This document shows positions 1 through 7,521 of a stretch of DNA of 25,249 nt, piece by piece. The DNA is from an uncultured Alphaproteobacteria bacterium (GTDB lineage: Bacteria > Pseudomonadota > Alphaproteobacteria > Rickettsiales > UBA1997), in NCBI GenBank assembly GCA_903849835.1, contig CAINKA010000040.1, forward strand, positions 1-25,249, given 5' to 3'. The notes below the pieces were generated by a model, which did not search any database, was not told the origin of the DNA, and worked only from the letters and a program-made list of their open reading frames with translations. A program made the translations under genes and the position numbers. How positions within the stretch are numbered: position 1 is the stretch's first letter; the number at the start of each line of letters is the position of its first letter.

Positions 1-31
1 AAAAAATCCCCGAAGCGTCGCCACTTCGAGG
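1..31 (-). terminator. Probable Rho-independent terminator (minus strand)
   Basis: Read on the minus strand, an 8-bp stem (CCTCGAAG pairing with CTTCGGGG, one G-U pair) closes an 8-base loop and is followed by A and at least six T. It lies downstream of the histidine kinase stop at 236, so it would end that transcript after the intervening repeats. The T run reaches the window edge and may be longer. Confidence 0.5.
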
Positions 32-131
32 AGATGAATAACACGCTTTTTGGGTTGGCGTGGTGGTGGTATTTTTTAATAAATCTTCGAAAGAAATCGT
101 TATCCTTGTCTTCAAAAGAAGCGTCGCCCTT

Positions 132-380
132 CCACTTCCCGCACACCCCGTCATCCTTGGTGCGCCTAATCCCCCGCCCGCCCGTCATCCTTGACCCGCA
201 GGGTCGAGGATCTCAGGAGTTTTACTTGGGAAGCCCTAACGCATGAGATCCTCGGCGCTTTGCGCCAAGGATGACGAGGTGTGGGAGGGGAAGGATGACG
301 CGGCGCAGGAAGAAAAGGATGACGCAGCGTGAGATATCGGTAATGACGAGATGTGAGATATCGGTAATGACGAGGTTTTT
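132..380. repeat. Composite palindromic and tandem repeat block
   Basis: Nested inverted repeats. An outer pair centred on GTCATCCTTGG (about 148-160) and CCAAGGATGAC (about 267-278) encloses an inner pair, GAGGATCTCA (207-216) and TGAGATCCTC (243-252). To the right, AAGGATGACGC motifs recur, and a 24-bp unit is tandemly duplicated at 329-352 and 353-376. The block contains the stop codon and about the last 50 codons of the histidine kinase gene. It resembles REP-type elements; I recognise no named family. Confidence 0.7.
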
Positions 381-1372
381 TTGAGCAATGGCGACGAGGC
401 TGAAACTGGAAAAATTATTTTCATCCTCGTCCCCTCACCCACCTTCGACTCAACAAAAATCTCCCCACCCTGAAGCTCAACAAGTTGCTTCGTGATTGGC
501 AATCCGAGTCCAAAAGAATCAACGCTTCCCGAGTTTGGATTTTCGATTGTTTGGAATTTTTGGAAGGCGGTTTGGATTTGGGATTGGGTCATTCCGAAGC
601 CTTGATCGGAGATGCAAATTTCTAAAAAATTATTTTTTATTTGAGCGGAGATTTTCACCTCGCTTCCAACCGGACTATATTTCACCGCATTCGAGATCAG
701 ATTCGTAAAAATCTGCTTCATCCTTTTTTCATCAAGCTTCACCAATTTTACCTCGTCAGAAATCTCAACTTTAATCGCCACATTCCGCTTCAAAGAATAA
801 TCGTAATTCAGCTTCACTGCACGCTTCACGACATCACGCAAATCAATTTCGGAATTAAGATTAACCGAGAATTTTCCGGAAGAAATTTTGCTGACATCGA
901 GAATATCGTGAACGAGGGAGAACATGTCGGAGGTGACGGAAGCGATGTCGGTAACGCAAGATTTTGATTCGGTGAGGAGCTCAGAATTTTTTTCTAAATT
1001 CGCTGCAGAGAAATTTTTTGAACTCAGTGCCGCAAGATTTTCTGCAAGAATTTCCGACATGCTGATGATTGCGGAGAGTGGGGTTTTTAGCTCGTGGGTG
1101 ATGGCGGAGAGGAATTCGCAGGAGGAGAAGGTGGTGGTGGAGGTTGGGTGGAGTTGGGTGGAGGGGGATTCAATTTGTGTACAAATTGTTTTGAAAGTTT
1201 GTGGTTGAACAGACTTTTTGTTTGAAACTTTTTCTAATTTTTCTGAAAAAAAATCGTAGAAGAAATTAAGGACTTTTGATGAAGTCCTCAAAGGAAAACT
1301 AACTGTCAACATGTCGTCGCGAAAGATAAAGTTGAAAAATACTCGCTGAAAAAAACAGCTAACAAAAATCAC
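236..1372 (-). CDS. Orphan sensor histidine kinase, soluble, with repeat-encoded tail
   Basis: Two-component histidine kinase of 378 residues. The HisKA phospho-acceptor helix carries the H-box around His93 (FLSAITHELKTPLSAI). It is followed by a HATPase_c domain with N-box (NLISNAVKYSP, 224-234), G1 (DQGFGM, 256-261) and G2 (GLGLP, 288-292). The first 80 residues have no clear transmembrane or PAS domain, so the signal is unknown and may be cytoplasmic. No response regulator is adjacent. The start used is a GTG preceded by GCGGAAG; an in-frame ATG at 1312 is the alternative. After about residue 325 the kinase fold ends, and a low-complexity Ser/His tail (SSLPISH repeated) is translated from the repeat block. 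A family-typical end would be near 395. Kinase identity is firm; start and tail function are uncertain. Confidence 0.9.
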   Translation of the reverse strand: MIFVSCFFQRVFFNFIFRDDMLTVSFPLRTSSKVLNFFYDFFSEKLEKVSNKKSVQPQTFKTICTQIESPSTQLHPTSTTTFSSCEFLSAITHELKTPLSAIISMSEILAENLAALSSKNFSAANLEKNSELLTESKSCVTDIASVTSDMFSLVHDILDVSKISSGKFSVNLNSEIDLRDVVKRAVKLNYDYSLKRNVAIKVEISDEVKLVKLDEKRMKQIFTNLISNAVKYSPVGSEVKISAQIKNNFLEICISDQGFGMTQSQIQTAFQKFQTIENPNSGSVDSFGLGLPITKQLVELQGGEIFVESKVGEGTRMKIIFPVSASSPLLKKTSSLPISHISSLPISHAASSFSSCAASSFPSHTSSSLAQSAEDLMR

Positions 1373-1418
1373 CTTCCGCTTGAAATTTTATTACAGAACC
1401 CAAGTTATAGTCGAGATC

Positions 1419-1436
1419 ATTAATACCCCTATTAAT
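1419..1436. promoter_or_regulatory. Probable LysR-type operator
   Basis: A perfect inverted repeat, ATTAATAccccTATTAAT (7-bp arms, 4-bp spacer), sits 17 bp before the LysR start, in the 81-bp gap between the divergent kinase and lysR genes. It contains the T-N11-A arrangement typical of LysR-family sites, which are commonly autoregulatory. Binding is inferred from position and symmetry only. Confidence 0.45.
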
Positions 1437-1453
1437 AAAACTAGTAGCAAAAA

Positions 1454-2416
1454 ATGCCTAAGAAACTTTTCGAAAAATCAACCCCAAAACAACATTACTA
1501 CAAAAATAATCGCTTCCAACAACTCAAGGGATTTTGTTACACAGTTCAGACTGGCAGCATGTCTAACGCAGCAAAAAAAATGAGATTAACCCAAGGGGCA
1601 GTAAGTTTGCAGATAAAGTCGTTGGAAAGAGATTTAGGTGTTCAGCTTTTTGAGAGAGGTAAAAATAACATTGAACTAACTACGGAAGGAAAAAAATTTT
1701 ACACCCATGTCGCTCCTCATATTTATGGCGCCGACGAGATGTTTGAAGATTTTATAAAATATCTGAAACAGGAAAAATCAAACATCATCAATATCGCCGC
1801 AAATAATGTCAGCATCTGCTATATTTTGCCAAAATATCTTCAAAAATTTGAAGTGGCCCATCCTGAAGTTAAATTTGAAATCAGAAATTTAGTGAGGGAG
1901 GAGGCAATAAAAAGATTGATGAATAACGAGGTGGATATGCTGATTTACTCAATGAAAATTGATGAAGTTCCGAAGGAATTAGATTTTATTCCGATCGTTG
2001 AATATAAGCCAATTTTACTCACCAGAAAAAATCATCCACTCGCAATAAAGAAAAATCTAAAACTATCTGACGTCAAGAGTTATAGCCTTCTAAGACTTGA
2101 TCAAAAATTTGTTACTGTGCCAAATTTTGATGAGATTGCAAAACATTACGGATTGAAAACCAAGATCGAATTTGAGATGGGAAATTATGAAATTTTAAAA
2201 AAATTCGTAACAGCTGGGATTGGTATTTCGATTGTTTCTAGCATTTGTCTAGAAGGAGAAAAAGGAAGGGATTTGGTCGGCAATAATTTAACCGAATATT
2301 TTCCCGGAATTATTTATGGAATTTTAGTCAAAAAAGGGAAAAAGCATTACGGCTTAACGCAAGATTTTATAAAAATACTCACTACAGAAAAACTGTTACA
2401 GGCTCAAATCGAGTAG
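1454..2416 (+). CDS. LysR-family transcriptional regulator
   Basis: 320 residues, a usual length for the family. An N-terminal winged helix-turn-helix at about 20-80 (MSNAAKKMRLTQGAVSLQ, then LERDLGVQLFER) is followed by a substrate-binding-type co-inducer domain at about 110-310 (starting NIINIAANNVSICYILP). The general shape is CysB/Cbl-like, but the ligand cannot be read from sequence. The gene ends 19 bp before the KamA-ferredoxin gene on the same strand, so the two are probably one operon and the fusion enzyme is the likeliest target. The start is an ATG with no clear Shine-Dalgarno; it gives about 18 residues before the HTH, slightly more than usual. A palindrome just upstream suggests autoregulation. 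Confidence 0.9.
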   Translation: MPKKLFEKSTPKQHYYKNNRFQQLKGFCYTVQTGSMSNAAKKMRLTQGAVSLQIKSLERDLGVQLFERGKNNIELTTEGKKFYTHVAPHIYGADEMFEDFIKYLKQEKSNIINIAANNVSICYILPKYLQKFEVAHPEVKFEIRNLVREEAIKRLMNNEVDMLIYSMKIDEVPKELDFIPIVEYKPILLTRKNHPLAIKKNLKLSDVKSYSLLRLDQKFVTVPNFDEIAKHYGLKTKIEFEMGNYEILKKFVTAGIGISIVSSICLEGEKGRDLVGNNLTEYFPGIIYGILVKKGKKHYGLTQDFIKILTTEKLLQAQIE

Positions 2417-2435
2417 AATTTTTTAGCAAAACATA

Positions 2436-4514
2436 ATGAGAAGTGCAGCAAGAGCGGCAACTACAGTAGCAAGAGAAGTAACGACAACAAGACCTGCTCA
2501 AGGATCATTCAGGGCTTTTTCATCCAAATCTTCTGGGGCAGATTTTTCGCCTCTAGTGGTCTCGCCTCGTTTAGCGGCATTAAGAAAAAAATTAAAAATC
2601 GATACTACCGGAATTGTAGATCGACCATCTCATGTTTTTGAAATTTCTCCCAGAGGTCGTGATTTTTTAGAAGACGTACAACCACTTAATAAAAAATATT
2701 CTCGCGGCGGAAATAATGGCGAAGGGTATGTTGGCGTTGAAGAAGTGATAGAGCGCGTAGCTGATCGCTATTACACAAAAGAAGAGAAAGAAGCATTGCT
2801 GCGTCAAGCAAAAGAGGTGCAAGGTCGCATGCGGGTGAAAGTGTCAAAATCTTATGTTGATTACGCTCTCAGCGTCCCAGAAGAAGCTAAAAAACCAAAT
2901 CCGATTTTAAAAATTGTCATGCCGGATTCTCAAGAAATCGCTGATCTTTCCGGTGAAGTAGACCCATCAAATCAAAATCATTTTTCACCCCTACCGGGAC
3001 TGCTGCACAAGTATGAGATGGTGCTAGCCCTTGTCGCCGTTAACTGCTCTTCCCACTGCCGCTATTGTTACAGACTCGATTTATTCAGCGGAGTCTCAAA
3101 CAAATCGAAGGCGGATTTGCCCGTCATCGCCGCCTATATCAAAACTTTTAATAGCTTAATTGACGACACCATTAAGGAGTTTGGAAAAAAAGATTCGAAA
3201 ACTGGTTTGTGGCTTCACAAAGAAACCAATGAGCCATTGGTGCATGTCCGAGAAATTCTTTTTTCCGGCGGCGACCCAATGACATTACCAAATTCTACCA
3301 TTGCTCGCTACTTGGCTTTAATGGCTGAAGCTGGTGTAAATACCGTTAGAATTGGCACTAAAGAATTGGCGTTTAATCCTGACAGATTTGACAGAAGATT
3401 TTGGGAAATGATGGATGCATTTCATAAAACTTATCCCGAAGTAAAGGTGGACATAGTCGGACACTATTCTCATCCGTATGAACTTGTAGAAGCAAAGCTA
3501 GATAGTCGTGGAGAATACCTATACGACATAGATGCGAAATACCGCGTCAGAAAGGACATCCGAGCACCACTTAGCGCAATTCAAGAAAGGGTGGAATGGG
3601 TGGGGCATTACAACCAGTTTCCTATTATCTCGGGCCTTAACGATTCTCCAGAAGTGTTGCGACTTTTAATGTATCAAACCAACAAACTCGGAATTTCAAT
3701 GCACAATATTTATGCCTGCAGAGAAATTCCGGGCAGTAGACATTTTCGTGGAGATAGCACGATAGAAGCTCAATGCCGCCTATTGGATCAGGCGAAAGCA
3801 GGATTGTCCGGGACCAAAAATCACGGCCGGTTAATCATGTCCACCGAATATGGAAAAATAGAAGTAGTTGGAGTGGATGACGGAAAAATGTTATTAAAAT
3901 TAAATCGTTTTGTGCATGGAAGTAATCCAGAAAATTCAATCATCAAAGTTGATCTTTCTAAAATTCCTGATGGTCAAAAATTTTATTGGCTAACAGATGA
4001 TGTGATAGAAGCAGCCGTGACTGCAGAAGGTAAAAAAATCTTGGGAGACTTAGGAAAAGATGGCTCGCTGGTTCAACAATTTAAACGATTTGCCGCAGAA
4101 CAAGTTTATAAAAAACACTCTTCAACAGATAAAAAAGAGTCAGAGTTTCGCAGAAAAAACTGCGTAGTTATCGAGGTAAAAACAAAAAAAGGATCTGAGC
4201 TAATTCAAGTTGATTTGAGAGAAAAAGGCAGCTCAGAAAAACAACCAACATTGGCAACGGTTTTATCAGAAAAAGGCTACATGGAAGCGGCCTGCAAAGA
4301 GCAACTTTCCTGCAGCACTTGCGTTGGTGAAGTTGAAAGCGACCGACCACTACCACCGCCAACAGAGGATGAGTTAGACTTGGTAGATTCAGTAATTCCG
4401 AGTGGATCTATGGATGCAAGTAGCGTCAAAAAGTTAAGAGCTGGATGCCAGATTCCTCTCGAAGCAGGAGGAAAATATCAATTTACAGATCCAACAAAAT
4501 CAGATGGACGCTGA
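2436..4514 (+). CDS. KamA-family radical SAM aminomutase fused to [2Fe-2S] ferredoxin
   Basis: 692 residues in three parts. Residues 1-36 are Arg/Ala/Ser/Thr-rich with one acidic residue and an RAFSS motif, like a mitochondrial presequence. About 85-480 is a lysine 2,3-aminomutase (KamA/EpmB)-type radical SAM/PLP domain. It has Cys204, Cys208 and Cys211 (CxxxCxxC) for the 4Fe-4S cluster, SGGDP at 277-281, and Lys474 (YGKIEV), which I align with the PLP-binding lysine. Asp403 (LNDSPEV) matches one substrate-binding Asp of KamA; the second appears replaced (Ser469 region), so the substrate may not be lysine. About 575-690 is an adrenodoxin/Isc-type ferredoxin with Cys620, Cys626, Cys629 and Cys671. 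Free-standing KamA proteins are about 340-460 residues. The ferredoxin may supply electrons to the radical SAM cluster in cis (inference). It follows lysR by 19 bp. The family call is firm; the reaction is unknown. Confidence 0.88.
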   Translation: MRSAARAATTVAREVTTTRPAQGSFRAFSSKSSGADFSPLVVSPRLAALRKKLKIDTTGIVDRPSHVFEISPRGRDFLEDVQPLNKKYSRGGNNGEGYVGVEEVIERVADRYYTKEEKEALLRQAKEVQGRMRVKVSKSYVDYALSVPEEAKKPNPILKIVMPDSQEIADLSGEVDPSNQNHFSPLPGLLHKYEMVLALVAVNCSSHCRYCYRLDLFSGVSNKSKADLPVIAAYIKTFNSLIDDTIKEFGKKDSKTGLWLHKETNEPLVHVREILFSGGDPMTLPNSTIARYLALMAEAGVNTVRIGTKELAFNPDRFDRRFWEMMDAFHKTYPEVKVDIVGHYSHPYELVEAKLDSRGEYLYDIDAKYRVRKDIRAPLSAIQERVEWVGHYNQFPIISGLNDSPEVLRLLMYQTNKLGISMHNIYACREIPGSRHFRGDSTIEAQCRLLDQAKAGLSGTKNHGRLIMSTEYGKIEVVGVDDGKMLLKLNRFVHGSNPENSIIKVDLSKIPDGQKFYWLTDDVIEAAVTAEGKKILGDLGKDGSLVQQFKRFAAEQVYKKHSSTDKKESEFRRKNCVVIEVKTKKGSELIQVDLREKGSSEKQPTLATVLSEKGYMEAACKEQLSCSTCVGEVESDRPLPPPTEDELDLVDSVIPSGSMDASSVKKLRAGCQIPLEAGGKYQFTDPTKSDGR

Positions 4515-4724
4515 TTCAAAGCTGACGATCGTGGCCAATTCCAAACCTGCGGACGCGTTTTCATTCATCACACACAAAACTCACACTGAATCTCGTGGCC
4601 GAAAAATTTGCGCGAATCAAACCGCCGACGGAAATAACAACATCCAACCCGGCTCGCCACGGGCGGTTAAATTGTCGTTAGTGGCGAAGTTTTAGGAAGT
4701 CATTGTTTTGGCGATTAGGCCGCG
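4515..4724. other. Intergenic block without an assignable gene
   Basis: About 210 bp between the fusion gene and a palindrome. GC over 4501-4680 is about 50% by hand count, higher than the flanks. It contains an inverted pair, AACCGCC (4619-4625) and GGCGGTT (4662-4668), and the phrase TCGTGGCC twice (about 4529 and 4593). Short reading frames exist on both strands, but none has a start signal or a family I recognise. It could be a structured RNA or an eroded gene. Confidence 0.4.
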
Positions 4725-4798
4725 ATGTCATGCTGAGCCCGCCTCCGCATGATTCGGGTCAGCGTTAGAGCCATGCCTCTACAGGCTCAGCATGACAT
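4725..4798. repeat. Palindromic repeat, CTGAGCC family
   Basis: Perfect 15-bp inverted arms (4725-4739 and 4784-4798, ATGTCATGCTGAGCC and its complement) enclose a 44-base loop. The arms match the outer arms of the longer hairpin at 12651-12731. The right arm provides the last codons and the TGA stop of tilS on the minus strand. The loop has degenerated relative to the intact copy. Confidence 0.8.
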
Positions 4799-5836
4799 TG
4801 TAGATTTTGTATTTCTGGTTGAGCCAAGTTGATTAACTTCCGCAAAAATCACCACCCTTTGTGCATCAAATTTTTTCGCTGAGCAACCGTAAAAATTTCG
4901 TAGCTTGATTTCGTTGCTGCGCAAATATTCGTAGAAATTTTTCAGCTTTTCTAAGCGCGGTTTGTAAATTTTGCCGCCGACTTTCATTAGGATTGAAACC
5001 AAAATTCGTCGCGCGATTTTTTCGTCAAGATTTTGGAATTTTTTGTGATTGATTAGAAAACTGCCATCCGCTCGCGACTCCACGATTTCCGCCGCTTCCA
5101 GCGCCACAATCTCGTCAAAAAAATCCCGCATTTTTGCAATTTCGTCGCTGGCATTTTTGATTCTTTTTTGAATCAGATTTTGCTCCTCAAAACTCTCAAA
5201 AAATTTCCTGATTTTGTTACGCAAAAATTTTTCATCCGAATTGCTCTCATCCTCAAACCACTGAATTTTTTTCTGCCGAAGAAAATTTTTCAGATCATCT
5301 TTTGTAAAATCCAACAACGGTCGAATGAGTTGAATTTCCTCCCGACTTACGACTTTCGACTTACGACTTACGACTTCCCCAATAGGCGCCAACCCATCCA
5401 ACCCCGACCCCCGAAACAGCCGAATCAAAAAATTCTCCGCCACGTCTCCGAGATGGTGACCGAGAAATAAAAATTCGATTTTATTTTTTTTACAAAACTT
5501 GGAGAGAAGTTCGTAGCGCAGCTCGCGCAAGCCAGCTTCAATATTTTTTTGCGGTAATTTTTTTTGCTCGACCGTCAGAATTTCGTGCGGAATTTTTTTC
5601 TTCGCTAAAATTTTGCCCAGCTCGTGCGCCTCGTTTGACGAGTCTTGGCGCATTTTGTGATCTACCGTCGCCGCGAAAAGTTTTATTTTTTTCTTCGCAC
5701 AAAATTCATGCAAAAGAAAAGTCAGCGCCAAAGAATCGACGCCTCCAGAAACTGCAACTGCGATTTTTTTTGGTAATTTTTTTTCTGAAAAAATCTCTTC
5801 AATTTTATTGGAGAAATTTCTAGTTAGTTCGTTCAT
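4787..5836 (-). CDS. tilS: tRNA(Ile)-lysidine synthase
   Basis: Makes lysidine at C34 of the AUA-reading tRNA(Ile), an essential step in most bacteria, using ATP and lysine in the cytoplasm. The 349-residue protein has the N-type ATP pyrophosphatase loop SGGVDS at 30-35, then VDHKMR and FLGHHLGDVAENFLIRLFRGSG, and FEDESNSDEKFLRNKIR typical of TilS. It is shorter than E. coli TilS, as in many alphaproteobacteria, so the C-terminal domain is reduced. Two oddities are visible. Residues about 154-165 (VVSRKSKVVSRE) are encoded by five tandem heptamers at 5343-5377. The last residues and the stop lie inside a palindromic repeat. It is transcribed away from the tolC-RND genes across a repeat-filled gap. 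The ATG start fits the family. Confidence 0.93.
   Translation of the reverse strand: MNELTRNFSNKIEEIFSEKKLPKKIAVAVSGGVDSLALTFLLHEFCAKKKIKLFAATVDHKMRQDSSNEAHELGKILAKKKIPHEILTVEQKKLPQKNIEAGLRELRYELLSKFCKKNKIEFLFLGHHLGDVAENFLIRLFRGSGLDGLAPIGEVVSRKSKVVSREEIQLIRPLLDFTKDDLKNFLRQKKIQWFEDESNSDEKFLRNKIRKFFESFEEQNLIQKRIKNASDEIAKMRDFFDEIVALEAAEIVESRADGSFLINHKKFQNLDEKIARRILVSILMKVGGKIYKPRLEKLKNFYEYLRSNEIKLRNFYGCSAKKFDAQRVVIFAEVNQLGSTRNTKSTMSC
5343..5377. repeat. Heptamer tandem repeat inside tilS
   Basis: Five consecutive 7-bp units on the plus strand: CGACTTA, CGACTTT, CGACTTA, CGACTTA, CGACTTC. They lie within tilS and encode a VVSR/KSK-like insertion between the GLDGLAP segment and the RPLLDF segment, keeping the frame open. 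This recalls short heptanucleotide repeats known from other bacteria. Confidence 0.8.
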
Positions 5837-5861
5837 TTTTTAGAAAAATTAAACTCGATAT

Positions 5862-6060
5862 CACCCTGAGCTTGTCTATGTCACCCTGAGCTTGTCGAAG
5901 GGTGATTCGAGCCCGAGACCAGAATCACCCTTCGACAGGCTCAGGGTGACATCGAACATTAGGCTCAGGATGACGACATCGAACATTAGGCTCAGGATGA
6001 CATCGAGCATTAGGCTCGGGGTAACATCGAACATTTATCAGGATGGACATCGAATGATTG
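5862..6060. repeat. Long palindrome plus 24-bp tandem array
   Basis: Inverted arms at 5878-5908 and 5932-5952 carry the CACCCTGAGC(C/T)TGTCGAAGGGTG core, preceded by a truncated extra copy at 5860-5877. From 5949 a unit beginning ACATCGAACATTAGGCTCAG is repeated about four times, with lengths of 27, 24, 24 and 23 bp and decreasing similarity, ending near 6060. The array fills the gap between divergent tilS and tolC, so any tolC promoter lies in it or in the last 30 bp before the start. Confidence 0.85.
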
Positions 6061-6088
6061 ATCAAAAATAATCACCAAAAATTCCGAA

Positions 6089-7516
6089 ATGACAGAAACA
6101 AAAATCACTTCCCTTCTTTTTTTTGTAGCAATTTTTTTTGCCGAAAATTCCTTCGCCTTATCGCTGAGTGAATATTTAGATCAGGTTAAAAATCAAAATC
6201 TAACTTACAGCGCCGCAAATCAAAACGCCGAGGCCTATGAAGAGCTGAAGAAAAAAGCGAAATTAGTCACCGCCATAAATCTTTTTGCAACTGCTCAAAC
6301 CGCCTTTACCGAGCAAAATCAAGCCTTGCAGGTGGTTCGCTACAACGAAACTTACACCCAAAATAGCCAAATTGGATTCACCCAAACTTCAGATTTTGGA
6401 CTCAATACCAAGCTTTATTATTCGCTAAATCACATCACTTACAAAGGGCTGAACACCTCGAATTATTCCAATCCCAGCTTAGCTTCATCGAACTATCAGA
6501 GCATTCCGACAATCGAATTTTCTTTGCCACTTTGGCAGAACAGATTTGGGTCGATGACCAAGGCTTCGAAAGAGTCGATTTACTTCCAAAACGAAACTCA
6601 AAAATTAACTGCGAAATCGATTTCTGTTTCGTCGCTAGTTGCGGCAGAGCAGTCCTACTGGGCTTTAATCGCTGCTAGAAAAATAGTTTTGATTCAAACT
6701 AACGCGTTGAAAAGTGCCGAGCAGATTTTGAATTACGTTTCGAAAAGAGAGAAAATGAATCTGGGCGAGAAAGGCGATGTGCTGCAGGCCAAGGCCAATT
6801 TTGAAAGCCGAAAACTTTTGCTGCAGCAAGCACAAAATGACGAAAAAATTGCTGCACGAGATTTCAACAAACAGCGCTACATCAGCTCAAATGAAGTGCC
6901 AGAAAAGCTTGACGACATCAACTTCACGCGCCTCAAAAATTTTCTAGTTCCAAAAATTATGGCCGATAATCGCTTCGATGTAAAAGCCCACGAAGCCAAT
7001 ATGAAAGCGGCCGTAGCTAGCGCAAAAATTGACGAAGAAAGCAACAAACCATCACTAAATTTATACGGATCTTATTTGGAAAATCAGATCGAAGCCAATA
7101 AGTCGCAAGCGGTTTTGAGCTCTCTCGATCAAAAAGGAAGAGCGGGTGCAATTGGCGTAAAATTTTCGATGCCGATAAATTTTGGACTCACTTCCGAAAT
7201 CAGACATGGCGCACTCCAAAGCGCCTCAGCAGCAAAAATGAATTACCGTCAGAAAATTTTTGAACAGGAAAATGATTGGCAGAATCTCGCGCAGAATCTC
7301 ACGATTTACAAAGAAAATTTAAAGCTTGCTCAGTCAATTGAATCAGCGCAAAAATCAAAATTGGAAAACGAGCGCAACCTTCTAAAACAAGGCCGCAGCA
7401 GCACTTACCAAATTTTAATTTTTGAACAAGATTTCGCCAATGCACAACTCACAACGATCCAAATTGCTTACAAATTATTGGCACTAATTTCTCAGGAAAA
7501 ACTTTATCAAAATTAA
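6089..7516 (+). CDS. TolC-family outer membrane efflux protein
   Basis: 475 residues, the usual TolC/OprM size. An N-terminal signal peptide (hydrophobic SLLFFVAIFFAENSFA, cleavage probably after residue 23 or 24) is followed by LSLSEYLDQVKNQNLTY, the typical start of the first OEP repeat. Long Ala/Gln/Lys-rich helices at about 175-255 and 385-470 match the two coiled-coil hairpins of the periplasmic tunnel. It would form a trimeric channel across the outer membrane. It ends 5 bp before the RND pump gene, so the two are probably co-transcribed and work as one export system. The substrate cannot be predicted. The A-rich start region has no Shine-Dalgarno. Confidence 0.88.
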   Translation: MTETKITSLLFFVAIFFAENSFALSLSEYLDQVKNQNLTYSAANQNAEAYEELKKKAKLVTAINLFATAQTAFTEQNQALQVVRYNETYTQNSQIGFTQTSDFGLNTKLYYSLNHITYKGLNTSNYSNPSLASSNYQSIPTIEFSLPLWQNRFGSMTKASKESIYFQNETQKLTAKSISVSSLVAAEQSYWALIAARKIVLIQTNALKSAEQILNYVSKREKMNLGEKGDVLQAKANFESRKLLLQQAQNDEKIAARDFNKQRYISSNEVPEKLDDINFTRLKNFLVPKIMADNRFDVKAHEANMKAAVASAKIDEESNKPSLNLYGSYLENQIEANKSQAVLSSLDQKGRAGAIGVKFSMPINFGLTSEIRHGALQSASAAKMNYRQKIFEQENDWQNLAQNLTIYKENLKLAQSIESAQKSKLENERNLLKQGRSSTYQILIFEQDFANAQLTTIQIAYKLLALISQEKLYQN

Positions 7517-7521
7517 AGTTT

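Noticed and set aside
34..246. 70-codon plus-strand frame at the window start
   Set aside because: It runs through the palindromic repeats and has no protein-like pattern; the frame is open by chance.
496..1208. Several plus-strand frames opposite the histidine kinase
   Set aside because: Antisense shadows; the kinase motifs are unambiguous on the minus strand.
4504..4695. 63-codon frame starting inside the fusion gene's end
   Set aside because: It overlaps the upstream stop, has no ribosome-binding signal, and resembles no family I know.
4515..4724. Permuted two-piece tmRNA
   Set aside because: Some phrases recalled tmRNA (AACGACAATTT on the minus strand, GCGGACGCG on the plus strand), but they are on opposite strands, with no CCA end and no tag ending in Ala-Ala.
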